From Mesorhizobium sp. (GTDB lineage: Bacteria; Pseudomonadota; Alphaproteobacteria; Rhizobiales; Rhizobiaceae): a stretch of DNA of 46,185 bases. How positions within the stretch are numbered: position 1 is the stretch's first letter; each line of letters starts with the position of its first letter. This document shows positions 17,235 through 24,967 of the stretch, piece by piece. The translations under genes and the position numbers were made by a program. The stretch is from the NCBI GenBank assembly GCA_004020365.1, contig SAQR01000050.1:1-46185 (forward strand), in the 5' to 3' direction. The notes beneath the pieces were generated by a model. The model made no database searches. It was given only the letters and a program-made list of their open reading frames with translations, and was not told the origin of the DNA.

Positions 17235-18134
17235 TCATGCATTGTCGATCGTCTTGAACCACTGCACCAGGAAATCGACAAAGACGCGAACTTTCGCAGG
17301 CAAATAGCGCCGGTGCGGATAGACGGCGAAAATGCCGCCACCCGGCAGGATGCGGTCATCCAGCGCGCTCACCAGCCGGCCACTTTCGATGTCGGGCGCG
17401 GCGATGAAATCCGGCAGGATCGAAAATCCCAATCCCGCCACGGCGGCGGCTCTTGCCGCCATCGGACTGTTGACCTCGATCGGACCGGAAACCGAAACGC
17501 TCACCGTGTCGCCGCTGTCGCCCTTGAACGGCCAGTTGGTCAGCCAGCGGCCATTGGTGTCGATGATGCAGGGCACGCGGCCAAGGTCCTGCGGCCGCGC
17601 CGGCATGCCGTGCCTGGCGATCAGCTCGGGAGATGCGCAGAGCCGCACCGAGAACGGCGCCAGACGCCTGGCGATCAGCGAGGAGCTTTCCAGCCGCGAA
17701 ATGCGCACGGCGAGATCGAAACCTTCCTCGACCAGGTCGACGAAGCGGTCGTCGAGATGAATGTCGAGCACGATGTCGGGATGCTGCTTGGCAAAGTCGA
17801 TCAGCGATTGGCCGATCGGCGCATCGGCAAAGGTGCGCGGCGCCGACAGCTTGATCCTGCCGCGCACGTCGCCGGAGGATTCGCGCACCGCATCGGCCAG
17901 GCTGTCGACCTCGCGGACGATTTCCGAGGCGCGGCGGTAATAGGTGTGGCCGGCCTCGGTCAGCGAGAACTGCCGGGTGGTGCGGTTGAGCAGCAGCGCG
18001 CCGAGCTCGTCCTCCAACTCGCGGACATATTTCGACAGCAGCGCCTTGGAGCGGCCGATCTTGCGCGCCGCTGCCGAAAAACCTTCGGCCTCGACGACGT
18101 CGATGAAGGCGCGCATGCGGGTCAGCGTATCCAT
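17235..18134 (-). CDS. LysR family transcriptional regulator
   Basis: A 299-residue LysR regulator: an N-terminal winged helix (MDTLTRMRAFIDVVEAEGFSAAARKIGRSKALLSKYVRELEDELG) followed by a ligand-binding domain that starts GRIKLSAPRTFADAPIGQSL and includes FDLAVRISRLESSSLIARRL. This is the DmlR/PA0477-like branch. ATG 18134 has AGGAG eight bases upstream, within the last codons of the amidase gene. It lies directly downstream of the amidase, the same strand, so it is likely cotranscribed with it and probably regulates that gene. The ligand is unknown. Confidence 0.92.
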   Translation of the reverse strand: MDTLTRMRAFIDVVEAEGFSAAARKIGRSKALLSKYVRELEDELGALLLNRTTRQFSLTEAGHTYYRRASEIVREVDSLADAVRESSGDVRGRIKLSAPRTFADAPIGQSLIDFAKQHPDIVLDIHLDDRFVDLVEEGFDLAVRISRLESSSLIARRLAPFSVRLCASPELIARHGMPARPQDLGRVPCIIDTNGRWLTNWPFKGDSGDTVSVSVSGPIEVNSPMAARAAAVAGLGFSILPDFIAAPDIESGRLVSALDDRILPGGGIFAVYPHRRYLPAKVRVFVDFLVQWFKTIDNA

Positions 18135-18135
18135 G

Positions 18136-19368
18136 TCATGCGCTCCTTTGGTGGGCCGAAAGGATGCGCGCCGCAAGCGCCATCAGCTGCCGGTCGCTGT
18201 TCTCAGGTCCGAGCAGCGAAAGGCCGAAGGGAGCGCCATCGACATGGCCCAGCGGCAGGCTGATCTGCGGAAAGCCGGACAGGCCGGAAAGACACAACAG
18301 TCTCAGCGCGCGTTCGCGATACAACTGCAAATTGTCGAACGTTTCGGCCTTGAGCGGCGCCGCACCCGGAACGGTTGGAAGCACAAGGATGCCGTCTTCG
18401 CCAAGCAGGTCGGCAAGCTCGCGACGAAACGAAACCCGACGTTCCGTTTCGAATTGCGCGGTTGATGCGTCAACGGTTGCGCCATGCTCGAAGCGCTCCT
18501 TGACGCCGGGGCCGAGCATCCGATCGCTGCCGGCAATCCAGGCACCATGGTTTTGCCAGGCCTCGTACCCCTGCAGCTTGCGGAAGCACCAGTAGAGATC
18601 GTCGGTGGAATGCGACAGCGGGGCAACGGTGCGCGGCGCGCCCAGCACCGATGCGACAATGCGGACCATCGCGCGATACTGGTCGGCCTCCTGCGGGCCG
18701 AGCACGAGCCCGTCCAGCGCGTCCAGGGCTAGGGGATGCTGCAATTCGTGGTGGTGCCGATCGTCGCCGAGCAACACCGCGCCGACCTTTTCGTAGGTGA
18801 TCATGTCCCTGGCGAACCAGCCGAAAATGTCCAGCGAGGGAGCCAGCGGCATGGCGCCTTCGAGCGAGATGCGGCCATGCGTGACCCTCAGGCCGATCAG
18901 GCCGCAGAAGCTGGCCGGGGCGCGGATCGAGCCGCCGGTGTCGGAGCCGATGGCGATGTCGGCAAGCCCGCCGGCGACCGCGGCGGCAGAACCGGAGGAC
19001 GAGCCGCCGGTGACGCGATCGGGTGCTGCCGGATTGACCGGCGACGGGAAATGCGCGTTCAGCCCCATCAGCGAGAAGGCCAGTTCGTCGGTCTGCGTCT
19101 TGCCGACGAAGCGCGCGCCCGAATCAAGCAGCGCCTGGACGGAAGGCGCTGTCGCCGAGGCGGGTGAAGCCTGCTGGTATTTTTGCGGATTGCCGCAGCC
19201 GGTGCGGTAGCCGGCAACGTCGTAAATATCCTTGATGGCCAGCCGCAGGCCGGCAAGCGGGCCGGATTGCGCATTGGGCACGGGGATTTCGTCAAGGTCG
19301 AGAAAAGCGTTCAGAGGGCCGCGAGTGCCTGTCATGCGTTCGATATCCGGATGCAATTGCTGCAACAT
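18136..19368 (-). CDS. Amidase-signature family amidase
   Basis: Amidase-signature enzymes hydrolyse amide bonds through a Ser-cisSer-Lys triad. All three are visible: K in RLAIKDIYDVAGYRT, the cis-serine in TGGSSSGSAAAVAGG and the nucleophile in IGSDTGGSIRAPASFCG. At 410 residues the protein is shorter than GatA (about 485) and matches the small AtzF/indoleacetamide hydrolase-like amidases; no neighbouring gatC or gatB exists, so it is not the tRNA amidotransferase. The natural substrate cannot be read. ATG 19368 is used, but ATG 19335 is also possible; no clear Shine-Dalgarno sequence precedes either. It is followed by a LysR gene two bases downstream. Confidence 0.9.
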   Translation of the reverse strand: MLQQLHPDIERMTGTRGPLNAFLDLDEIPVPNAQSGPLAGLRLAIKDIYDVAGYRTGCGNPQKYQQASPASATAPSVQALLDSGARFVGKTQTDELAFSLMGLNAHFPSPVNPAAPDRVTGGSSSGSAAAVAGGLADIAIGSDTGGSIRAPASFCGLIGLRVTHGRISLEGAMPLAPSLDIFGWFARDMITYEKVGAVLLGDDRHHHELQHPLALDALDGLVLGPQEADQYRAMVRIVASVLGAPRTVAPLSHSTDDLYWCFRKLQGYEAWQNHGAWIAGSDRMLGPGVKERFEHGATVDASTAQFETERRVSFRRELADLLGEDGILVLPTVPGAAPLKAETFDNLQLYRERALRLLCLSGLSGFPQISLPLGHVDGAPFGLSLLGPENSDRQLMALAARILSAHQRSA

Positions 19369-19375
19369 TGTTCGA

Positions 19376-19398
19376 CGCCAGGAATTTTACAACTGGCG
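19376..19398. promoter_or_regulatory. Inverted repeat upstream of the amidase gene, possible LysR operator
   Basis: CGCCAG (19376-19381) and CTGGCG (19393-19398) are 11 bases apart, eight bases upstream of the amidase start, and the spacer is AT-rich. A dyad with this spacing fits the T-N11-A layout of LysR sites, and the LysR gene in the same operon could bind it. No -10/-35 box was assigned. Confidence 0.4.
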
Positions 19399-19499
19399 TA
19401 CGATTTTTATTGATTGTGAAATCCATCGACCTTATATCGCGCTTGCCCAAAGTCGCACGTGCCTGTGGGTGTCCGCCGATCCTCAAAATGGTGAGGGAT

Positions 19500-19870
19500 G
19501 TCGGTAAGGTAACTGGAGCTAACCCCTCCAGTCGGTTTAGCGGCCAACCGCCGGACCGAGGACACCTTGAAGCAACGACGGTGCGGGCCTTTCTGGTGTT
19601 CTGCCGGTCGTCCAAAGACCGGGGTTACTGAAGAGGCACACCTTCATTGCCGGCAGTGCGGAACGGGTTCTCCCAATCCAAGCCAAGGCAGACAAAGCGA
19701 ACCGAGGCCGGGCAAGGCCAAGGTTCACCGCCGCGAGACGGCGCTTCATGGTTCCGGGGTCTCCACCGGCTGGTTCCATGGATCGACGTCCCGCCTTTGT
19801 CCACCGCGTGTTCGCGAGGTCGATGACCCGCGTCCCGCAGCCTTTGTGCGCGCCGAAAGGCGCTGATGGA
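19500..19870 (+). ncRNA. speF leader: speF-type leader RNA of ornithine decarboxylase (approximate bounds)
   Basis: About 370 bases upstream of the ornithine decarboxylase ATG contain no convincing gene but many compact hairpins: GGAG/CTCC around the loop CTAACC (about 19515-19529), paired segments near 19605-19625, and CATGG ... CCATG (19747-19791) flanking a CCGG pair. Alphaproteobacterial odc genes carry a long conserved structured 5' leader known as the speF motif, thought to be a polyamine-responsive control element. Position, size, alphaproteobacterial background and the nature of the downstream gene all fit. The exact ends and fold were not computed; ligand binding is not proven for the family. 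Confidence 0.7.
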
Positions 19871-19879
19871 GAGACCCCG

Positions 19880-21013
19880 ATGGCTACCCAGCGCATCCTT
19901 GACTTTCTCGCCACCCGACGTCCGAACGGTCCTTGCCTGGTCGTCGATCTCGACGTCGTGCGCGACAATTTCCGCGCCTTCGAGAAGGCGCTTCCCGATT
20001 CGAAAATCTACTATGCGGTGAAAGCAAATCCGGCGCCGGAAATCCTGCGCCTGCTTGCTGCGATGGGCTCGTCCTTCGACACCGCTTCCGTTGCCGAAGT
20101 CGAGATGGCGATGGACGCCGGCGCGCCGGCGGACCGCATCTCCTTCGGCAACACCATCAAAAAGGAGCGCGACATCCAGCGCGCCTATCAGCTCGGCATC
20201 CGGCTGTTCGCGGTGGACTGCGTCGAGGAGGTCGAGAAGATCGCCCGCGTTGCACCCGGCGCCCGTGTGTTCTGCCGCGTGCTGACCGACGGCGAAGGCG
20301 CCGAATGGCCGCTGTCGCGCAAGTTCGGCTGCGTGCCGGCGATGGCGGTCGACGTGCTGCGCCATGCCAGGGCGCTCGGGCTCGACGCCCATGGCGTGTC
20401 GTTCCATGTCGGCTCGCAGCAGACCGACCTGACTGCCTGGGACCGCGCGCTCGGCGATGCCAAAAAGGTGTTCGCTACGCTCGCTGAAGAGGGCATCGTG
20501 CTGAAGATGGTCAATATGGGCGGCGGTTTCCCGACCCGTTACCTCAGGGATGTGCCGGTGGCGCAGGCCTATGGCCAGGCGATCTTCTCGGCGCTGCGCA
20601 AGCATTTCGGCAACGCGATTCCCGAAACCATCATCGAACCGGGCCGTGGCATGGTCGGCAATGCCGGCGTCATCAAGTCGGAAGTCGTGCTGATCTCGAA
20701 GAAGGCCGACAACGACAATGTGCGCTGGGTGTTCCTCGACATCGGCAAGTTCGGCGGTCTCGCCGAGACGATGGACGAGGCGATCCGTTACCCGATCGTC
20801 ACCGCGCATGACGGCACCGAGACCGCGCCGTGCGTGCTCGCCGGCCCGACCTGCGATTCGGCCGACGTGATGTACGAGAAGACGCCATATCCGCTGCCCC
20901 TGTCGCTGACCATCGGCGACGAGGTGCTGATCGAGGGCACCGGCGCCTATACGACGACCTACTCCTCGGTCGCCTTCAACGGCTTCGAGCCTCTCCGATC
21001 CTACGTGATCTGA
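19880..21013 (+). CDS. Ornithine decarboxylase (PLP, alanine-racemase fold; may also accept lysine)
   Basis: This fold III decarboxylase converts ornithine to putrescine, the entry to polyamine synthesis. The 377-residue protein has the PLP lysine K48 in YYAVKANPAPE, the glycine-rich phosphate loop NMGGGFPTRY, EPGRGMVGNAG, and the catalytic C325 in GPTCDSADVMYE. Its short length places it with bacterial ODC/lysine decarboxylases of the eukaryotic-like type rather than large biodegradative SpeF enzymes. ATG 19880 has GGAG eight bases upstream; the frame is open further up, inside the structured leader, but that stretch is not used. It works upstream of the potABCD and aphA functions in the same window. 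A lysine/ornithine dual specificity is common and cannot be excluded. Confidence 0.93.
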   Translation: MATQRILDFLATRRPNGPCLVVDLDVVRDNFRAFEKALPDSKIYYAVKANPAPEILRLLAAMGSSFDTASVAEVEMAMDAGAPADRISFGNTIKKERDIQRAYQLGIRLFAVDCVEEVEKIARVAPGARVFCRVLTDGEGAEWPLSRKFGCVPAMAVDVLRHARALGLDAHGVSFHVGSQQTDLTAWDRALGDAKKVFATLAEEGIVLKMVNMGGGFPTRYLRDVPVAQAYGQAIFSALRKHFGNAIPETIIEPGRGMVGNAGVIKSEVVLISKKADNDNVRWVFLDIGKFGGLAETMDEAIRYPIVTAHDGTETAPCVLAGPTCDSADVMYEKTPYPLPLSLTIGDEVLIEGTGAYTTTYSSVAFNGFEPLRSYVI

Positions 21014-21038
21014 CGGCTCGCAAGAGCCGGTCAGATCA
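21006..21038 (+). terminator. Long hairpin overlapping the odc stop codon
   Basis: TGATCTGACGGCTC (21006-21019) pairs with GAGCCGGTCAGATCA (21024-21038) across the tetraloop GCAA, with a single bulged G. The stop codon TGA (21011-21013) lies inside the left arm. No T run follows, so it may be a stabilising 3' hairpin or an unconventional terminator. Confidence 0.5.
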
Positions 21039-21109
21039 TCCGGTGCAGGCGACAAGATCGCCCGCCCGGGCTCGCCTGTGGAACAATCCGCTCGTGAAGG
21101 ATCGCGGAA

Positions 21110-21844
21110 ATGGACGTTTTGGATTTCATTGTTGAGGGCGCCGCGGGAATCTCCCCCCTTGAGGGGGAGATGGCCGCAAAGCGGCCAGAGGGGGTCGTCT
21201 CGCGTAAAGCGCCGACGTCCTTCGCCCACGACAGGGTGTCGCGTCAGGACGTGCCGACCCCCTCTGTCGCCTTTGGCGACATCTCCCCCTCGAGGGGGGA
21301 GATTGCCAGCGCTTTCGTCATCACCGCCGAAACCGCTGCCGACGTCCCGGCGCGCGAGGCTTTGCTCGATCGCGCCATGGGGCCGAAGCGCCGGAGAAAA
21401 TCGTCGGAAAAGCTGCGGCGCGGCCGCCGGCCTTCGGAAGGCCTGGCCTTTGTCGCACGCGACGCGTCGGGCGCTGTCACCGGCACCGTGCGGCTCTGGG
21501 ATGTCGTGCTGGGCGAGGGCGGTAGGTCTGCCGTTCTGCTTGGCCCGCTCGCCGTCGATCCGACAATCAAGAATGCCGGCATCGGCTCGGCGCTGATGCG
21601 CCATGCAATCGCTGAAGCCGCGCGCCTCGGCCATGCTGCGGTCCTACTGGTCGGCGATGCGCCCTATTACAAGCGCTTCGGGTTCTCGGCCGAAAAAACC
21701 GGCTCTCTGGCCATGCCGGGCCCGTATGAGCGGCACCGGCTGCTGGCGCTGGAACTGGTGGAAGGCGTGCTCGTCGGCGCGCAGGGCATGCTGAAGGCGG
21801 CCGGGCGCAAGCTGAAGGCACAGCGGCTGCCGCTGGCAGCCTGA
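21110..21844 (+). CDS. GNAT family N-acetyltransferase with an in-frame MITE insertion near the N-terminus
   Basis: The 244-residue protein starts at ATG 21110 with AAGGA upstream. Residues 1-13 (MDVLDFIVEGAAG) are followed by about 52 residues encoded entirely by a palindromic repeat (ISPLEGEMAAKRPEG ... DISPSRGEI), and then by the catalytic domain from ASAFVITAETAADV. The GNAT core is intact: LLGPLAVDPTIKNAGIGSALMRHAIAEA with the acetyl-CoA pyrophosphate loop KNAGIGSAL, and ALLVGDAPYYKRFGFS, as in YhbS-type acetyltransferases. The insertion keeps the frame open, so a functional protein with an extra N-terminal segment is possible. The substrate is unknown. It lies downstream of odc on the same strand, 96 bases away. 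Confidence 0.85.
   Translation: MDVLDFIVEGAAGISPLEGEMAAKRPEGVVSRKAPTSFAHDRVSRQDVPTPSVAFGDISPSRGEIASAFVITAETAADVPAREALLDRAMGPKRRRKSSEKLRRGRRPSEGLAFVARDASGAVTGTVRLWDVVLGEGGRSAVLLGPLAVDPTIKNAGIGSALMRHAIAEAARLGHAAVLLVGDAPYYKRFGFSAEKTGSLAMPGPYERHRLLALELVEGVLVGAQGMLKAAGRKLKAQRLPLAA
21148..21304. mobile_element. MITE-like palindromic element with about 50-bp terminal inverted repeats, inside a CDS
   Basis: The left end (21148-21197) contains CTCCCCCCTTGAGGGGGAG then GCCGCAAAGCGGC then AGAGGGGGTCG. The right end, read in reverse complement, gives CTCCCCCCTCGAGGGGGAG, then GTCGCCAAAGGCGAC, then AGAGGGGGTCGG. Each end is itself a double hairpin, and the inner stem bases differ between ends while keeping pairing. 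The element is 157 bp and has no ORF of its own, so it needs a transposase from elsewhere. No target duplication is obvious. Confidence 0.8.
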
Positions 21845-21906
21845 CGGATCGGAAACAAGCCGCTGCCATCGGGCGGCGGCTTGTTTCCATCCGGGATTGG
21901 AGTGGA

Positions 21907-22191
21907 TCAGCCGATCAACTGGCTCAGCGCCATGGCGACGCTCATGTCGCCTTCGACCTTTATCTTGCCGGACATGAACGCCATCGTCGGGTTGAGATCG
22001 CCTGATATCAGCGATTCCAGATCGTCGAGCGAAAGCTTTATGGTGCAGTCGGCCGGCGCGTCGGTGGTCGAGACAGCAGCGCCGTCGATGACGATGACGC
22101 CGTCGTCACCGGTATCGAATTTCACGGAACGATCGAACCCGGCACTCGCCACGCGCGCGCTGATCTTGTCGGCAATTTCCTGAACGCCCAT
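21907..22191 (-). CDS. SCP2 sterol-carrier family lipid-binding protein
   Basis: A 94-residue SCP2-fold protein: VQEIADKISARVASAGFD, then the beta-sheet segment VKFDTGDDGVIVIDG, the family motif ADCTIKLSLDDLESLISGDLNPTMAFMSGKIKVEGDMSVAM. SCP2 proteins bind fatty acyl-CoA and other lipids in a hydrophobic tunnel. ATG 22191 has GGAG eight bases upstream; the extension to 22248 is not supported. It is a single gene whose upstream region contains a palindrome described separately. The ligand is not known. Confidence 0.92.
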   Translation of the reverse strand: MGVQEIADKISARVASAGFDRSVKFDTGDDGVIVIDGAAVSTTDAPADCTIKLSLDDLESLISGDLNPTMAFMSGKIKVEGDMSVAMALSQLIG

Positions 22192-22561
22192 GGCCGTTCT
22201 CCTCGTCTCGTTGCGTTTGTCGCACATTAGCACTTCGGTCTGGGGCACTTTGATCCGGCCGAAGTCGCCGTCTTGCGCATTTCGCGATCAAGGTCGCCGG
22301 CGCATATAGCTTCGGGTTGACGTTTACGTCAACGCCGTTCGCGATATGATGATGGGTTTTATCGCCGCAGTGAAGCTGCGCTGTCCACACCGGCAGTTAC
22401 AAGGTCTGCATCATTCAAACAGACGAGGACAGTGGCCAAGCCTATCCCTAGCGTGGGCTCGCCTCATGCGCCACCGCGCGATCAGGGGGAAGGGGATGAA
22501 CCCGTATCCGGGAGGCGAGGATCGAGACCCCAGATGGCGTTACAGTAGGGGATGTTCAGTC
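22192..22561. other. 370-bp divergent intergenic region
   Basis: This region separates the SCP2 gene and the coiled-coil gene, which are transcribed outwards. Apart from the 22316-22333 palindrome no coding sequence or RNA gene is convincing; an open frame on the plus strand from 22346 merely extends the coiled-coil frame and is rejected because AGGGGA sits ahead of ATG 22562. Confidence 0.6.
22316..22333. promoter_or_regulatory. Palindrome GTTGACGTTTACGTCAAC, possible MerR-family (LiuR-like) operator
   Basis: The 18-base dyad consists of GTTGACGT and ACGTCAAC with TT between. It resembles the TTTACGTTTACGTAAA-like sites of MerR-family regulators of branched-chain amino-acid and fatty-acid breakdown in proteobacteria. 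It lies 125 bases upstream of the SCP2 start. The regulator is not in the window. Confidence 0.45.
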
Positions 22562-23983
22562 ATGAAAATCAGAAGTCTGATCAAGCGTGCCGAGACGGTG
22601 GACAGGGCATTCAAGGAACTCGAAGCCGATTTGGCGGAGGCGTTCGATGAGTGTCTCAACCTGGACGAGCAATCGCCGTTGGACGACGTTCCGGTTGAGA
22701 ATCTCGCGGCAAGGAATGACAACTCTCAGCCCGAGGACGATGCCGACACTCCCGAGATCGCATTACGGCTGACGTCCCATACACAAACCCGCCTGGCTGC
22801 GTTAAGTGCCGTTGATGGACTTTTTGACGATGCGCGCGTGTATCTGGAGGAGATCAACACGAAACTGTCGGAGGTCGCGACCTCGCATCATCTGACAACC
22901 GAATTCCTGAAGCTGCTTCACGGGGATATTCTTCGCGCCAACGAATTGGAACTGGCAAATGTCAGCCTGACCACGCAGCAAAGAGTGCTGGCGGAGCAAC
23001 TCCACGATGCGACCAGAAAGCAGTGCGAGCGTGAAAGTGCTGTCGAAGCCCTGCAGCAGCGCGAGAAAAGCCTGATCGAGGACAAGGAGGCCCTTCGCGT
23101 TGAGTTGGCTGCAGCAAGGCTGGAACTCATCGTGGCAGGCAATGCGAACGCAGAACGCGAAGCGGAGTTCGGCGACCTCGTCAGAACGCTTTCGGCCAGA
23201 ACGGCCGAGGCCAACAGATGCGCGCGCGAGAACGAGCTCTTGCGGGAAAAACATGTCTGCCTGTCGATGGACTTCGACAAGGCGCTGAAACGAGAAGCAG
23301 AGGCGCGGCACAGGCTGGATGAAATCTCGACGATTCATGCCAATGACGCGGCGCGACTTTCAGAATTGCTGGCTGAGCTTGGCAAGAGCGAGAAGGAGGA
23401 GCTGCGGCTGCAGAAATCGCTCGACATCGCGCAAGCGAAGCTGTCGGAAATGACGGAAGCGGCCCGCATCGTGGAAGGTGACAGGGAGGCCGAGCGTGCA
23501 CGCAGTTTCACTGAGATCGGCGGCCTGCGTTCTGAAATTTGGAACCTCCAATCGCGGTTGGAGGCTGCCTCGAACGAGAACAGTCAAGCCGCCAGCGAGA
23601 TCGCCAATCTCAAGGCTCAATGGAGCGACGCTGTCGCCGAAAAGCAAATTGCGGAGGAAAGGTTGTCCGTTCTCAGAAAGGAGAACGAGAATGACAAGAT
23701 GCATCTTTCGACGGTGAGCGCGAATCTTTCGCAGATTTCCCTGCAGCAGGCATCCGAGCAGATACAGCTCGATGTCCAGAGGCAGGAATGCGAGGATCTG
23801 CGAGCCGAAGTCGCCTTGCTCGATGCCCGGGTCAAGGAATTGTTGCCCTATGAGCGTCTCCACAAGGTCACAAACGCCAAACCGCATGAGAACGGCGTGG
23901 TCGAGATCACCGGTGTCGTGGCGGAGCAGTCCCGCGCCACAAGCAGGCGGCGCGTCCGTACGAGCCTGCGCGCCGCATCTTGA
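22562..23983 (+). CDS. Long coiled-coil protein of unknown function
   Basis: A 473-residue protein with no signal peptide or membrane segment. Residues about 1-90 are acidic (MKIRSLIKRAETVDRAFKELEADLAEAFDECL, then ENLAARNDNSQPEDDADTPE). Residues about 90-430 are an almost unbroken heptad-rich coiled coil full of E, K, R, A, L and Q, with several short breaks. The C-terminal 40 residues are basic (RATSRRRVRTSLRAAS). The start ATG 22562 has AGGGGA nine bases upstream. Such a layout is reminiscent of filament-forming or scaffolding coiled-coil proteins of alphaproteobacteria, but I do not recognise a specific family. It is not in an operon; a convergent hydrolase gene follows. Confidence 0.8.
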   Translation: MKIRSLIKRAETVDRAFKELEADLAEAFDECLNLDEQSPLDDVPVENLAARNDNSQPEDDADTPEIALRLTSHTQTRLAALSAVDGLFDDARVYLEEINTKLSEVATSHHLTTEFLKLLHGDILRANELELANVSLTTQQRVLAEQLHDATRKQCERESAVEALQQREKSLIEDKEALRVELAAARLELIVAGNANAEREAEFGDLVRTLSARTAEANRCARENELLREKHVCLSMDFDKALKREAEARHRLDEISTIHANDAARLSELLAELGKSEKEELRLQKSLDIAQAKLSEMTEAARIVEGDREAERARSFTEIGGLRSEIWNLQSRLEAASNENSQAASEIANLKAQWSDAVAEKQIAEERLSVLRKENENDKMHLSTVSANLSQISLQQASEQIQLDVQRQECEDLRAEVALLDARVKELLPYERLHKVTNAKPHENGVVEITGVVAEQSRATSRRRVRTSLRAAS

Positions 23984-24100
23984 CGCGGGGGGCGTCGAGA
24001 CGTCGCAGTCCAATTTGCATTACGGCGGTGTTGCCCGTCAGGTTAGCGCATGGATCGAAGCGTCATTTGCTCACCAACAGGGCACACCGGCACCGCCTGA

Positions 24101-24967
24101 TCAGGCCTCGAGGAAGTCGAGCGCCTTTTCCACGAAGGCGCCGTGATACTGGAAAATGGCCGTATGCCCGCCGTCCTCGTAGAGGACCAGCTCGGCATTG
24201 GGAAAGCGCCGTGCCAGGTCGACGGAATTGCTGGTGGGCACCATTCTGTCGTGATCGCCATTCACCACGAGCACCGGGTGCCTGATACGCGATAGATCGG
24301 CAGGGCGCTCAAGGCCAAAGGCCCGGACTGCCTTGAGCTGCTGTCTGAAAGCGCCGAGCGCGATGGGCTTGTCGCGGTCATTGGTCCGTTCCTTCAGTCG
24401 CTGCAGAAATTCGCGCGCCGCCTTCTTGCCGGTGGGGCTTTGGGTGAAGAAGAGGTAGTTTTTTGGGTCCTTGATGGTCAGCGCGGCGCGGATCATGTCG
24501 AAGATGGTGACGAACGTCACCCTGTCGATGCCGGTACCCCCGGCTGGGCCGGTTCCCGCGAGGATGATCTTGCGAACCAGATCAGGCTCCAGCTGAACGA
24601 GCGTCTGGGCGATGAATCCGCCAAGAGACAGGCCGAGCAGGTCGACCTGCTCGAAACCGAGGGCCCGGATGAAGGCGATCGCGTCGCGGGCCATCGCCTC
24701 CACCGTGTTGGGAGTGGAGCCGCCTGATGCGCCAACACCACGGTTATCGAAGGTGATAACGCGCCGTTTTGCGGCAATACCATCGACGACCCGGGGATCC
24801 CAATTGTCGAGAACCGCACTCAGATGGGTAAGAAAGATCACCGGTACCCCGGTTGCGGGCCCGAGTTCCCGGTAGGCGAATTCCGTACCGCCGACGTCGA
24901 CCGTTTTCGTCGGCACGTCCCTGTGTTTGACGATCGCGGCAGGTCGCGATAGCTGATGCACGTTCAT
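24101..24967 (-). CDS. Alpha/beta-fold hydrolase
   Basis: A 288-residue alpha/beta hydrolase. The nucleophile elbow is GLSLGG with S114, the acid lies in VVNGDHDRMVP, and the histidine in YEDGGHTAIFQYH. The oxyanion region is FLTHLSAVLDNWDPR and the segment ITFDNRGVGASGG is typical of the haloperoxidase/esterase group. Its ATG overlaps the stop of tetR by four bases, so the pair is translationally coupled. The TetR regulator probably controls this operon and the divergent oxidoreductase; the substrate is unknown. Confidence 0.92.
   Translation of the reverse strand: MNVHQLSRPAAIVKHRDVPTKTVDVGGTEFAYRELGPATGVPVIFLTHLSAVLDNWDPRVVDGIAAKRRVITFDNRGVGASGGSTPNTVEAMARDAIAFIRALGFEQVDLLGLSLGGFIAQTLVQLEPDLVRKIILAGTGPAGGTGIDRVTFVTIFDMIRAALTIKDPKNYLFFTQSPTGKKAAREFLQRLKERTNDRDKPIALGAFRQQLKAVRAFGLERPADLSRIRHPVLVVNGDHDRMVPTSNSVDLARRFPNAELVLYEDGGHTAIFQYHGAFVEKALDFLEA

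Noticed and set aside
19625-21634. A 669-codon open frame on the minus strand across the speF leader and odc
   Set aside because: It is antisense to a conserved enzyme with complete catalytic motifs, its protein is not family-like, and long antisense frames are common in GC-rich DNA.
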